From NCBI RefSeq assembly GCF_020166515.1, contig NZ_JAINZT010000008.1, positions 62,001-126,000 on the forward strand: a stretch of 64,000 nt of DNA, given 5' to 3'. Position numbers and translations under genes: made by a program. Positions 36,868-46,100 of the stretch are shown here, in pieces. The notes below the pieces were generated by a model. That model was given only the letters and a program-made list of their open reading frames with translations. It did no database searches and was not told the origin of the DNA. The DNA comes from Robertkochia flava (lineage in GTDB: Bacteria > Bacteroidota > Bacteroidia > Flavobacteriales > Flavobacteriaceae). The first letter of the stretch is position 1; every line of letters starts with the position of its first letter.

Positions 36868-36937
36868 GACTCGAACCTTCACACCTTGCGGCACTAGATC
36901 CTAAGTCTAGCGTGTCTACCAATTCCACCACACCCGC
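36856..36937 (-). tRNA. tRNA-Leu (anticodon TAG)
   Basis: 82 nt. The acceptor GCGGGTG pairs with CACCCGC, the discriminator is A, and CCA is not encoded. The anticodon stem CTAGA/TCTAG holds the loop CTTAGGA, so the anticodon is TAG. A T-arm with GGTTCGAGTCC and a class II variable arm are present. A full-consensus promoter lies just upstream. Confidence 0.95.
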
Positions 36938-36949
36938 GAATTGTGGGTG

Positions 36950-36979
36950 CAAAGATAAATCAAATTTTGATATTACAAA
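36950..36979 (-). promoter_or_regulatory. Promoter of tRNA-Leu
   Basis: On the minus strand TTTG (36976-36979), an 18-bp spacer, then TATCTTTG (36950-36957), an exact match to the Bacteroidota -33/-7 consensus. The expected transcript start is about 6 nt before the tRNA. Confidence 0.75.
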
Positions 36980-37035
36980 GAACCGATAATAAAATTTTCA
37001 ATTTTTGTACTTTTGAGCAATACAACAGACATTCC

Positions 37036-38424
37036 ATGGAAAATATAACGTCGTATATCTCGACACACAAGCAACGATTTATTGATGAACTTATAGAACT
37101 TCTTCGCATGCCATCGGTAAGTGCTGATCCGGCATATTCGGAAGATGTGCTCAATACGGCCGAGGCGGTAAAGGCTGCCCTGGAAAAGGCCGGATGTGAT
37201 CATGCAGAGATCTGCGAAACCCCGGGTTATCCCATTGTTTATGCAGAGAAAATGATCAATGCCAATCTGCCGACCGTATTGGTATACGGGCATTACGATG
37301 TACAGCCGCCGGATCCGGTCGAACTTTGGGATTCGCCTCCATTTGAGCCAGTGATAAAAACTACGGAATTGCATCCTGAAGGTGCCATATTTGCCCGGGG
37401 GGCCTGCGACGATAAGGGGCAGATGTATATGCATGTAAAGGCCCTGGAATATATGGTTGCTAACAACACCCTGCCTTGCAATGTGAAATTCATGATCGAA
37501 GGGGAGGAAGAAGTTGGCTCTGAAAGCCTGGGGTGGTTCCTGGAGCGTAACCGGGAAAAACTGGCCAACGATGTGATCCTGATCTCTGATACGGGAATGA
37601 TCTCGAAAGAGACCCCCTCCATTACGACGGGACTTCGCGGACTCTCCTATGTAGAGGTCGAAGTGACCGGACCTAATCGCGACCTGCACAGCGGTCTTTA
37701 CGGAGGTGCTGTTGCAAATCCGATCAATATCCTTTCAAAAATGATCGCATCCCTGCAGGATCAAGATAACCATATTACCATTCCCGGATTTTACGATAAA
37801 GTACAGGAGCTGAGCAGGGAAGAACGGGATGAGATGGCAAAGGCTCCTTTCTCCCTGGAGGGATACAAAAAGGCCCTTGATATCGAAGATGTCTACGGGG
37901 AAAAGGGATATGTTACCAATGAACGGAATTCCATCCGTCCTACGCTGGATGTCAATGGAATTTGGGGAGGATATACAGGAGAAGGCGCAAAAACAGTGAT
38001 CCCTTCCAAGGCCTATGCGAAAATCTCCATGCGACTGGTACCTGACCAGGACTGGGAAGAGATCACCCGGTTGTTCAAGGATCATTTCGAATCTATTGCG
38101 CCTGCAGGAGTTAAGGTAAAGGTAAAACCCCATCATGGCGGTTACCCTTATGTTACGCCTATAGACAGTGACGGTTACCGTGCTGCGAGTAAGGCTTATG
38201 AGCAAACCTTCGGGAAAACTCCTGTTCCCCAGCGAAGTGGTGGAAGTATCCCGATCGTTTCTCTTTTTGAGAAGGAATTAAAAAGCAAAACCATACTTAT
38301 GGGATTCGGTCTGGATAGTGATGCCATTCATTCTCCAAATGAACATTACGGTATCTGGAATTACCTGAAAGGCATTGAGACCATTCCGTATTTTTATAAA
38401 TATTTTACCGAGCTGTCATCCTGA
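37036..38424 (+). CDS. M20 family dipeptidase
   Basis: 462 aa from the ATG at 37036; the frame is open from 36943, but those 31 residues overlap the tRNA promoter and are not coding. Two-metal peptidase of the CNDP/dipeptidase group. Metal residues are His86 (YGHYDV), Asp125 (GACDDKG), Glu157/Glu158 (EGEEEVGS), Asp185 (SDTGM) and His432 (DAIHSPNE). A dimerisation lid domain lies at about 200-330. It is followed after 38 nt by a dipeptidyl peptidase, so this is probably a two-gene peptide-degrading unit. No signal peptide, so cytoplasmic. Confidence 0.93.
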   Translation: MENITSYISTHKQRFIDELIELLRMPSVSADPAYSEDVLNTAEAVKAALEKAGCDHAEICETPGYPIVYAEKMINANLPTVLVYGHYDVQPPDPVELWDSPPFEPVIKTTELHPEGAIFARGACDDKGQMYMHVKALEYMVANNTLPCNVKFMIEGEEEVGSESLGWFLERNREKLANDVILISDTGMISKETPSITTGLRGLSYVEVEVTGPNRDLHSGLYGGAVANPINILSKMIASLQDQDNHITIPGFYDKVQELSREERDEMAKAPFSLEGYKKALDIEDVYGEKGYVTNERNSIRPTLDVNGIWGGYTGEGAKTVIPSKAYAKISMRLVPDQDWEEITRLFKDHFESIAPAGVKVKVKPHHGGYPYVTPIDSDGYRAASKAYEQTFGKTPVPQRSGGSIPIVSLFEKELKSKTILMGFGLDSDAIHSPNEHYGIWNYLKGIETIPYFYKYFTELSS

Positions 38425-38462
38425 GGGCATTTGACAGATCCACTTAATTCAAACCCTGAACT

Positions 38463-40778
38463 ATGAGATTAACCCTGAGAACCCTGTTGGGTTTATTACT
38501 GTTATGGGGGCTTACCGGCTGCTCGGAACAAAACACCGAGGAAAAGGTAACCCTTGAAGATTATCAGCGGGCTTCCCGTTACATGTACCCCCGAATGTCT
38601 AACCTGGTTCATCAGGAAGTACAGGGTGGACAATGGATGGGAGACAGCCTTTTCACCTATAGGATACAAACACCGGAGGGCAGGAAATTCAAAAGTTTCA
38701 ATACCCGAACCAAAACAAAATCTCCTGCCTTTGATCATGCGAAGCTTGCAGTGGGCTTGTCCGGAATTACGGGGAGAGAGATCATTGCAGACAGTTTGCC
38801 TTTCCGGAATATCTCTATAACTCCTGAAGGTGATGTGGTTTTCCAGACCTTTGGAAGAAAATTCAGTTTTACCCCTGGAACCGGAGTGGTGAGCGAGATC
38901 GTATCGGAAGAAAATTCAAAAGGGGTTAATCGAAATGAGCATGTATCACCAGACGGCACCAAAGCAGCTTTTATAAGGGAGTATAACCTGTGGGTTCGTC
39001 ACATAGAGACCGGGAGAGAGACTCAGCTTACCTTTGATGGCACAGTTAATTACGGCTATGCTACAGACAATGCGGGTTGGACACATAGTGACCAGGCAGT
39101 GTTAAAATGGTCGCCTGATTCTAAAAAGATCGCCACTTTCAAACAGGATGCCCGGGGTGTGGAGGAAATGTACCTCGTAAATACGCAGGTAGGCCACCCC
39201 GAACTGGAGGCCTGGAAGTATCCCTTGCCGGGAGACAGTACGGTCTTTATGATCGAAAGAGTGGTTGTGCATCTCGAGCCTCAACCCACGGTGGTACGCC
39301 TGAAGATGGATCCCGATTACCAGCGCTCTACAACTACCGATCATATTGCAGGTCGGGGAGGAGAATTTCTGGATGTGGAATGGAATGCCAATGGGTCTCA
39401 GCTGGCCTTTGTATCCTCGTCAAGAGATCATAAATCTGCAGAACTGAACATAGCAGACCCTGTTACGGGTAAAGTAAGTGAAGTACTGGAGGAAACTGTA
39501 CCCACCTATTACGAGTCCGGGGTTGGCGATGCGTGCTGGAGCGTTCTCGATAGCAGCAATGAGGTGATCTGGTATTCAGAAAGAGACAATTGGGGTCACC
39601 TCTACCTTTATGACCTGAAATCCGGGGCGCTTAAGCATCAGATCACCAAGGGTGAGTGGCAGGTGAGACAGGTGGTTCATGTGGATGAGCAAAACCGGGT
39701 GATCTACTTTACCGCCGGGGGAAAAGAAGAAGGAAATCCGTACTATGAATACCTGTATAAGGTGGATTTTGAAGGCGAAAACATGACCTGTCTTACTCCC
39801 GGGAAGGGCGATCATGATTTTCAAATTTCTCCGGATTTCAAATACGTGGTGGATACCTATTCAACGGTGGCGACACCCCCGGTTTCTGTGATCAGGGATA
39901 TGGATGGAAATAAACTTGCTGATCTCGAAAAGGCGGATGCCACTAAACTCCTTGAAGCAGGTTGGATGGCCCCGGTGGAATTTACCGTTAAGGCAAGAGA
40001 TGGGGAAACCGATCTCTACGGGATCATGTTCTTGCCCAGCAATTACGACAAGAATAAAACCTACCCGGTATTGAACTATATCTACCCCGGACCCCAGTCG
40101 GGAAGTGTTAACGATTATGCATTCCGCGAAACCCGAAGCGACAGGCAGGCCGTGGCCGAATTAGGTTTTATCGTGGTAGGGGTGGATGCCATGGGAACCC
40201 CCAGGAGATCTAAATCCTTCCACGATGCCTATTATGGAAATATGGGCGACAACGGACTACCCGATAACATAGCCATGATCCGTCAGTTGGCCCGGCGATA
40301 CCCCGCAATGGACACCACCCGAATCGGGATCTGGGGCCATTCAGGAGGTGGCTTTGCCTCTACCGATGCCCTGCTTAGGTATCCTGATTTTTACGACGTG
40401 GCAGTATCCGGATCCGGAAATCACGACAACAGGAATTACGAGGACGACTGGGGAGAAAAATGGCAGGGATTGTTGGAAATAAATGCCGAAGGCATAAACA
40501 ATTACAGTGACCAGGCGAACCAACTCATGGCAGATCGTTTAAAAGGTCATCTTTTGATCACCCACGGGCAATTGGATGATAATGTGCATCCGTCAAATAC
40601 CATGCTGGTGGTGGAAGCCCTGATTAAAGCCAATAAGGATTTTGATATGATCATCTTTCCAAATAAACGGCACGGTTACGGCGATATGACCAATTATATG
40701 ACAAGGAAACGCTGGGATTACTTTGTGAAACATCTTAAGGACACCGATCCTCCGGCTGGATTCTCCCTGGACAGGTAA
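38463..40778 (+). CDS. Dipeptidyl peptidase IV (S9B prolyl oligopeptidase family), lipoprotein
   Basis: 771 aa. Removes X-Pro or X-Ala dipeptides from peptide N-termini in the periplasm or at the surface. The lipobox LTGC gives Cys20. The beta-propeller (DPPIV_N, about 90-500) contains the DYxW-like motif of the family and is followed by the catalytic domain: Ser627 in GHSGGG, Asp705/706 in LDDNVHP and His737 in KRHGYG. A terminator lies immediately after. It sits behind the M20 dipeptidase gene, which could use the released dipeptides after uptake. Confidence 0.94.
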   Translation: MRLTLRTLLGLLLLWGLTGCSEQNTEEKVTLEDYQRASRYMYPRMSNLVHQEVQGGQWMGDSLFTYRIQTPEGRKFKSFNTRTKTKSPAFDHAKLAVGLSGITGREIIADSLPFRNISITPEGDVVFQTFGRKFSFTPGTGVVSEIVSEENSKGVNRNEHVSPDGTKAAFIREYNLWVRHIETGRETQLTFDGTVNYGYATDNAGWTHSDQAVLKWSPDSKKIATFKQDARGVEEMYLVNTQVGHPELEAWKYPLPGDSTVFMIERVVVHLEPQPTVVRLKMDPDYQRSTTTDHIAGRGGEFLDVEWNANGSQLAFVSSSRDHKSAELNIADPVTGKVSEVLEETVPTYYESGVGDACWSVLDSSNEVIWYSERDNWGHLYLYDLKSGALKHQITKGEWQVRQVVHVDEQNRVIYFTAGGKEEGNPYYEYLYKVDFEGENMTCLTPGKGDHDFQISPDFKYVVDTYSTVATPPVSVIRDMDGNKLADLEKADATKLLEAGWMAPVEFTVKARDGETDLYGIMFLPSNYDKNKTYPVLNYIYPGPQSGSVNDYAFRETRSDRQAVAELGFIVVGVDAMGTPRRSKSFHDAYYGNMGDNGLPDNIAMIRQLARRYPAMDTTRIGIWGHSGGGFASTDALLRYPDFYDVAVSGSGNHDNRNYEDDWGEKWQGLLEINAEGINNYSDQANQLMADRLKGHLLITHGQLDDNVHPSNTMLVVEALIKANKDFDMIIFPNKRHGYGDMTNYMTRKRWDYFVKHLKDTDPPAGFSLDR

Positions 40779-40783
40779 TAAGG

Positions 40784-40812
40784 AAAGCTCCGTTTCAAAC
40801 GGGGCTTTTTTT
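40784..40812 (+). terminator. Terminator after the peptidase pair
   Basis: AAAGCTCCGTT (40784-40794) pairs with AACGGGGCTTT (40798-40808), an 11-bp stem (one G:T) with a 3-nt loop and seven T residues. Confidence 0.9.
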
Positions 40813-40834
40813 ATATTTCTTTTGTAATCCACAT

Positions 40835-40842
40835 TAATTTTG
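40835..40842 (+). promoter_or_regulatory. -7 promoter element of the NTF2-like lipoprotein gene
   Basis: TAATTTTG, an exact TAnnTTTG match, 59 nt upstream of the start codon. A TTTTG at 40820-40824 is too close to act as the -33 element. Confidence 0.4.
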
Positions 40843-40901
40843 GTGCAGATTAGCGCTTGGATTCGTAACTTTTAAAGCACTAATCATCAATACATTATAG
40901 T

Positions 40902-41402
40902 ATGCGCAGAACATTTTTAGGCTTATTTATCCTTTCAGGAGTGCTTTTGGGAAGTTGCAGTCAGGAACAATCGACGGTGAAACCTGAGATGCTTACCCAG
41001 GAAGAGGTTACCCAAATACGGCAGGAGATCATGAAGCATATGGAGGGGGTTGTCGAAGGGATTGAAACGAATGATCCTGAAAAATTATTTCGTGATTTTT
41101 GGCGATCAGATAGTGCGACGTTTTTTCTGAACGGAGTGCAAATGAAGGGTTTTGATCAGATCATGAACGGCTTTAGCCAGGGTATGGAGACCCGAAAAAA
41201 CACCAATTTGGAATTAACTGCGGAAGAGATCGTTGTTCTGGACCGCCATGCCGCCATGCACCTGGCAGAATTCACCAATGCAATGCAGCTTGCCAATGAC
41301 ACTACCGTAACAGTGGCCGGGTATTGGAGCGCGGTATTCAAGAAGCTGGACGGACAATGGAAAGTGGTGCATGTTCATGAATCCTTTAATCCTTCGGAAT
41401 AA
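40902..41402 (+). CDS. NTF2-like (SnoaL/DUF4440-type) lipoprotein
   Basis: 166 aa. Lipobox LLGSC gives Cys19. The rest fits the NTF2-like alpha+beta cone: an N-terminal helix (EEVTQIRQEIMKHMEGVVEGIETNDPEKLF), then a strand pattern ending GYWSAVFKKLDGQWKVVHVHES, which is typical of DUF4440/SnoaL-like proteins. The function of this exported group is not known. Single gene between the DPP-IV terminator and the DUF4407 gene. Confidence 0.8.
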   Translation: MRRTFLGLFILSGVLLGSCSQEQSTVKPEMLTQEEVTQIRQEIMKHMEGVVEGIETNDPEKLFRDFWRSDSATFFLNGVQMKGFDQIMNGFSQGMETRKNTNLELTAEEIVVLDRHAAMHLAEFTNAMQLANDTTVTVAGYWSAVFKKLDGQWKVVHVHESFNPSE

Positions 41403-41497
41403 TCCCGGGGGATCTCATAAGAATTAACAGTACTGTGCGTAACAATTTGATGTAGCCTGCGTTATATAGGGGTACATTCATCAATCAAACTGCAGTT

Positions 41498-42598
41498 ATG
41501 TTAAAAAAATTCTTCTGGATGTGTTCAGGAGCAGATGTCCGATTGCTGGAGCAATGCTCGGGTACTGAACAGATCAAACAAGCCGGAATCGGAGGCACCG
41601 TATTCTTTACCGCTGTCATGGCTTTTATTGCCGCCTCCTACGCCCTATTTACCGTATTTGATAACGCCTGGATCGCATTGGGCTTTGGCCTGGTCTGGGG
41701 GTTGCTCATTTTTAATCTCGACCGCTTCATAGTATCTACCCTTAAGAAAAGAAAGCGGTTTTACCAGGAAGTACTCCAGGCTGTTCCCCGGCTTCTTCTT
41801 GCTGTGATCATTGCCGTGGTCATTTCAAAACCTCTGGAAATAAAGATCTTTGAAAAGGAGATCGACAGGGTGCTGCTGGAGGAAAAAAATCAAATGACCC
41901 TGGATAACCGGGAGCAATTAGCCCTTCAATACCTTCCTGAAATGGAAAAACTGGAAGGAGAGGTCCGTGCTCTTAAAGCAGAAATAGCCGATAAGGAGGC
42001 GGAAGTGAATACCCTGTATGCCACTTTTATCGCTGAGGCTGAAGGAAGGGAAGGGACCCTTAAGATCGGGAAGGGTCCGGTATACAAGGAAAAAAGGGAG
42101 AAGCACGATGCGGCCCTGGCCGAATTGCAGGCGCTGAGGTTAACCAATAACGCCCGGATCGCACAAAAGCTTCAGGCTATAAAGACCCTGAAGGCGAATT
42201 ACGAAAGGAAGGTAGGAAGTACCCAGCCTGTTATTGACGGGTTTGATGGACTTATGGCCCGGGTGAATGCATTAGACCAACTCCCATGGCTTCCCTCATT
42301 CTTTATTTTTCTTTTGTTCCTTGCCATAGAAACCACCCCCATTATTTCAAAATTACTGGCCCCCAGGGGAGAATACGATATGAAGCTGGAAGATCAGGAA
42401 GAAACGCTAAGGGTATGGGCAGCTCAAAAAGCCTACCAGCGAAGGCAGCATCAGGTCACCGATGCAGCCATTAACGACCGGGTCTATGAAGACCTTCGGG
42501 AAGACGAAGCGCTTTTTGCCTACAAGCATGAAAAGGCAAGGGCGATCTTTCAGGTGCAGGCAGATGCATTTTACGCCCAGCAGAAAAGCAATGTCTGA
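41498..42598 (+). CDS. DUF4407 membrane protein with coiled coil
   Basis: 366 aa. The start KKFFWMCSGADVRLLEQCS matches DUF4407 proteins. Membrane segments are at about 31-53, 58-74 and 97-112. A long coiled coil lies in about 118-250, and a further helix at about 268-285 (LPSFFIFLLFLAIETTPIISKL), after which the acidic/helical tail faces the cytoplasm. Family function is unknown; it is common in Bacteroidota. Short gaps on both sides (95 nt before, 31 nt after). Confidence 0.85.
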   Translation: MLKKFFWMCSGADVRLLEQCSGTEQIKQAGIGGTVFFTAVMAFIAASYALFTVFDNAWIALGFGLVWGLLIFNLDRFIVSTLKKRKRFYQEVLQAVPRLLLAVIIAVVISKPLEIKIFEKEIDRVLLEEKNQMTLDNREQLALQYLPEMEKLEGEVRALKAEIADKEAEVNTLYATFIAEAEGREGTLKIGKGPVYKEKREKHDAALAELQALRLTNNARIAQKLQAIKTLKANYERKVGSTQPVIDGFDGLMARVNALDQLPWLPSFFIFLLFLAIETTPIISKLLAPRGEYDMKLEDQEETLRVWAAQKAYQRRQHQVTDAAINDRVYEDLREDEALFAYKHEKARAIFQVQADAFYAQQKSNV

Positions 42599-42629
42599 TT
42601 ATTAGTTACCTTTAAGGCAAATTTTGGTT

Positions 42630-43178
42630 ATGGGAAAGAAGTTGAAAGAGATCACGCCCAGGATCTCTGATTTTATCGCAAAGCAAAAGCTGTTTTTTAC
42701 AGGAACCGCTATGGAGGATGGCAGGGTAAATGTATCGCCCAAGGGTATGGATGCATTCCGGGTTCTGGGCCCCAATCGGGTCATGTGGCTTAATCTTACC
42801 GGAAGCGGTAACGAAACAGCGGCTCATTTACTGCAAAAGAACAGGATCACGATCATGTTCTGTGCCTTTGAGGGTGCTCCCATGATACTAAGACTCTATG
42901 GTAAAGCAAGGGTCTATCATCCCGGTGATAGCGAATTCCAGGAGCATATCGGTCTTTTCCCTGATATTGCAGGTACACGGCAACTCTTTGATGTTGAAGT
43001 TGATCTCGTGCAAACTTCTTGTGGAATGGGTGTTCCGTTTATGGAGTACCAGGGGGAACGGGAAGAACTTCGTACCTGGGCCGAAGAATTGGGTGAAGAG
43101 GGAATTCAAGCCTACTGGAAGAATAAGAACCTGATCTCTCTGGATGGGGCAGAAACCGGGTTACCCGTTAAAAATTAA
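42630..43178 (+). CDS. Pyridoxamine 5'-phosphate oxidase family flavin-binding protein
   Basis: 182 aa from the ATG at 42630 (an in-frame TTG lies 6 nt before). The split-barrel features are FTGTAMEDGRVNVSPKG, DAFRVLGPNRVMWLNLTGSGNETAAHL and RITIMFCAFEG, as in the general PNPOx-like flavin or F420-binding family. A missing R-PxxR motif argues against true pyridoxamine oxidase; an oxidoreductase or haem-utilisation role is possible. The C-terminal tail overlaps the end of the convergent giant gene by 11 nt. Confidence 0.8.
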   Translation: MGKKLKEITPRISDFIAKQKLFFTGTAMEDGRVNVSPKGMDAFRVLGPNRVMWLNLTGSGNETAAHLLQKNRITIMFCAFEGAPMILRLYGKARVYHPGDSEFQEHIGLFPDIAGTRQLFDVEVDLVQTSCGMGVPFMEYQGEREELRTWAEELGEEGIQAYWKNKNLISLDGAETGLPVKN

Positions 43179-46100
43179 CCCCAAATCCAAACCCGAACCG
43201 TTGGTCTTCGTCTGAGAAGAAAAAGCTGAGATCCAGATAAAGGATCTTTCCCGCTACGGCATATACCCCTCCTCCCCAGGAGTCGTGCCAGCTGTTGAAC
43301 GGGTCATTGGGGTGCCAAACCCTTCCGTAGTCATACCCTCCATATATTCCGGGTTGGAGGGGAAGAAATCCGGTTTTGAAAGGTTTAAAATTGTACCGGA
43401 GATCCCCGTTGAAAACAAGGGCATTTCTGCCAGTGAACCGGTTGATACGGTACCCCCTTAAGCCTGTATTGCCCCCAAGGGTTGCTGCCTGGTAAAAGGT
43501 AAGGTCATTCGCAATATTCAAATGGGCTGCGATATTGGTTTTAAGCACAAGGGCTTTGTCCGGAGTGATATTCTGGTACATCAAAAGCCTTGGTTTTAAA
43601 TAGTAAACATCTTCTCCGGATTCCTGCAGGTTAGCGATATATCCCGTGGCCAGGTTAAAAAGCATTCCTCTTCGTGGGTTCAAGGGTTCGTCATAATTTT
43701 CAAAACTGTAGTCAGCGTTGAGGCTTAGATAAAACTTCCAGTCGTAAAATTCGGGAGTGTTGTTATAGTCGTCCAGGAAGCGGTCGTTGTTTTCTTCGAT
43801 CTCGAAGGCTTCAAATGCCAGGTCGGCCTTCCAGGTACTTCCGTATTTGGATCGGTCTGATATTCCCCCATAGGCGCTCATCCGGCTCATATTTACCCGG
43901 TAATAATCGTATCCCAATTCCGCCCCGTTGTTTTCAGTATTACTGCCAAAGCCAAAGAAATTACGGGTGAAGGTAGGACTGGTAAACCGGGTCCCTGCGA
44001 TAAGATTAGCAGCCTTGAATACTCCGGCGAACTCCCCGTCATAATTCAGTTCAAATCCATCGGTTGCAAAATGATAAAACCCGCCGATATTGTGTTTGCT
44101 GGTGAAAGGGTTTCTTTCAAATCCCAGGTTGGTTAGTGAGAATGCAGCCCCTACGATGATACCGGCATCCGGATTAAATCCAACAGCAGGGAAGAGCGAT
44201 GGGGTGTTGCTCTTGTTTTTATTGAAATCGAAGTGATTGAGATCATAACGGTCAGTAAGCCTTACAGAAGCTCCCTTGTTATAGGCGATGGTATTGGGCT
44301 TGCTTCGGTAATCATAGATCTTTACTTTTTTTCCATTGGCGATCTTATAAATATCATTGTTCTGTCCCCCTGCAAGGCGGACAAGTATTCCTGGTTTAAA
44401 ATTGCCTGTTACTTCAATTACATCATCGTCATCCAGGGCGTAGATCCATAACTCCCTGGTTTCCCTGGCGTCAAAAACCTTATTGACCAGGGTGTCTGCA
44501 GGAACCCCGTCCTTTATGCGTCTGATGAGAATTCGGGTTTTTTTGTCCTGCATCCGTTCCACAAGGATGTGATCATCTTTATCCGTTCCCCGGAGCACGA
44601 CAAGCTCCGAAAGCAGGTCGTAATAGTCATTGGCAATAGTCAGTAATCCATCCCGCCTTTCCTTGAGAATGCGAATGATCTCCTCGGTGCTGGAATGTTC
44701 CCGGATCTCCCTTGGCATTTTGGCAAACGCCTGCCCGATCACCTCGTCCGTTAAGGTTTCTTGAAGGTGTTTGGCTTCCCTGAGATAATCTTCCCGTGTA
44801 CTTTGCTGTATCAGAACGCGGTCCATGGGTAAAGGCTCAATATTGAACCATTCGATATTTTTCAGTTCGGGTTCATAACGTTGGACCATCCGTGCAGGAG
44901 CAGAGAGGGTTCTGGCCGTGGAGAGCAGGGCACCATCAAAGTCGGAAAAGGCCTGGTCGCGGTCACGGGGTATGGGGCGGTAGATCTTTTGGTCGTCCAT
45001 ATGAAACTCAGAAAATCTCCATTGGTCGGTATGCCGGTCCCAGTCTCCAATAAGCATGTCAAAGATCCTCGCTCTGAGGTAGGCCGCTTCGTCCAGGCGG
45101 TTTTCTTCATCCTCTCTTAGTTCTTCGAATAGTTTGTCGGTACTTTCAATCTGGTCAGGAGTCCCGAAACTCGGGTTGCCCGAGTGCGCATCGTCCGGCC
45201 GCTCTTCGATCATATACAATGCATCGCCATAGGCCTCATTGTATTTTCCCAGCGCCTCCTGTTTGGGGATGTAGAACAACTCCGGATTGGTGTGGTAGAT
45301 CCCGGCGGCCCTGGACAGGACGGGTATGGTAAACCCCGCATAGGGGTGGGCTGCAGTAAAGAAATCCATCAGAAGCCGGTCCGGAAGGGTCCCGGTAAGG
45401 TCATCTGTTCCCAGGTTCTTATCGTTGAGCACTACTGTTTGCAGAAATTTAACCCCGCTTTTTTTTAAGGCCCGCATATTAAACTCCCGTCCCAGGGTAT
45501 CTTTTAATCTAAGGGTTTCAGATTGATGCCCGCCTCCCATACGTATGGGGGTAAGCCCTCCGTAAAGGGTGTCCAGCCTGCCAACAGGGGCCTTTACCTT
45601 TATTCCGTACAAGGCCCTGTAATGTTCACCCCAGGTAGTGCGATGCAGGTCTGATACCTCGTAGGCATCTTCGCTGTAGATCGAAGCAGCAATGGAATCC
45701 GGGTATGCAACCGGAAGGGTTAGTGGAGTCACCGACTTTCGCTTCTGGTATACCCCGGCAGTGAATACCGGTGTATCAGGGGAACCCTGATCGTAAAAAT
45801 GAACGGCGGAGGAGCCGTCTTTGTACAAGTCAAGAACAGCATAGCCCTGTTGGCCATAGGTAAAATCGGCCTCGTTGGTGAGTTTTGCTGCTGAGGTTTT
45901 GGATCCTGAACCCGAAACGATCTGCCTGTAAAACCCACCATCGATGTATTGCAGGTTATGCTCATGTCCTGAAACAAAAACAGCCTTAACAGGGGCTTCC
46001 CGTATAATGGTCTTTATCCGATTGGTAAAATCCCTGTAGGCGCTGTTTTGAAGGTCCTGTGACGATATCCCGCCGTTTTGCCGCAACAGGGCTATCAGGC

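Noticed and set aside
36943-37035. N-terminal extension of the M20 dipeptidase from 36943
   Set aside because: The 31 residues overlap the tRNA-Leu promoter and do not match the family; the ATG at 37036 gives the usual start.
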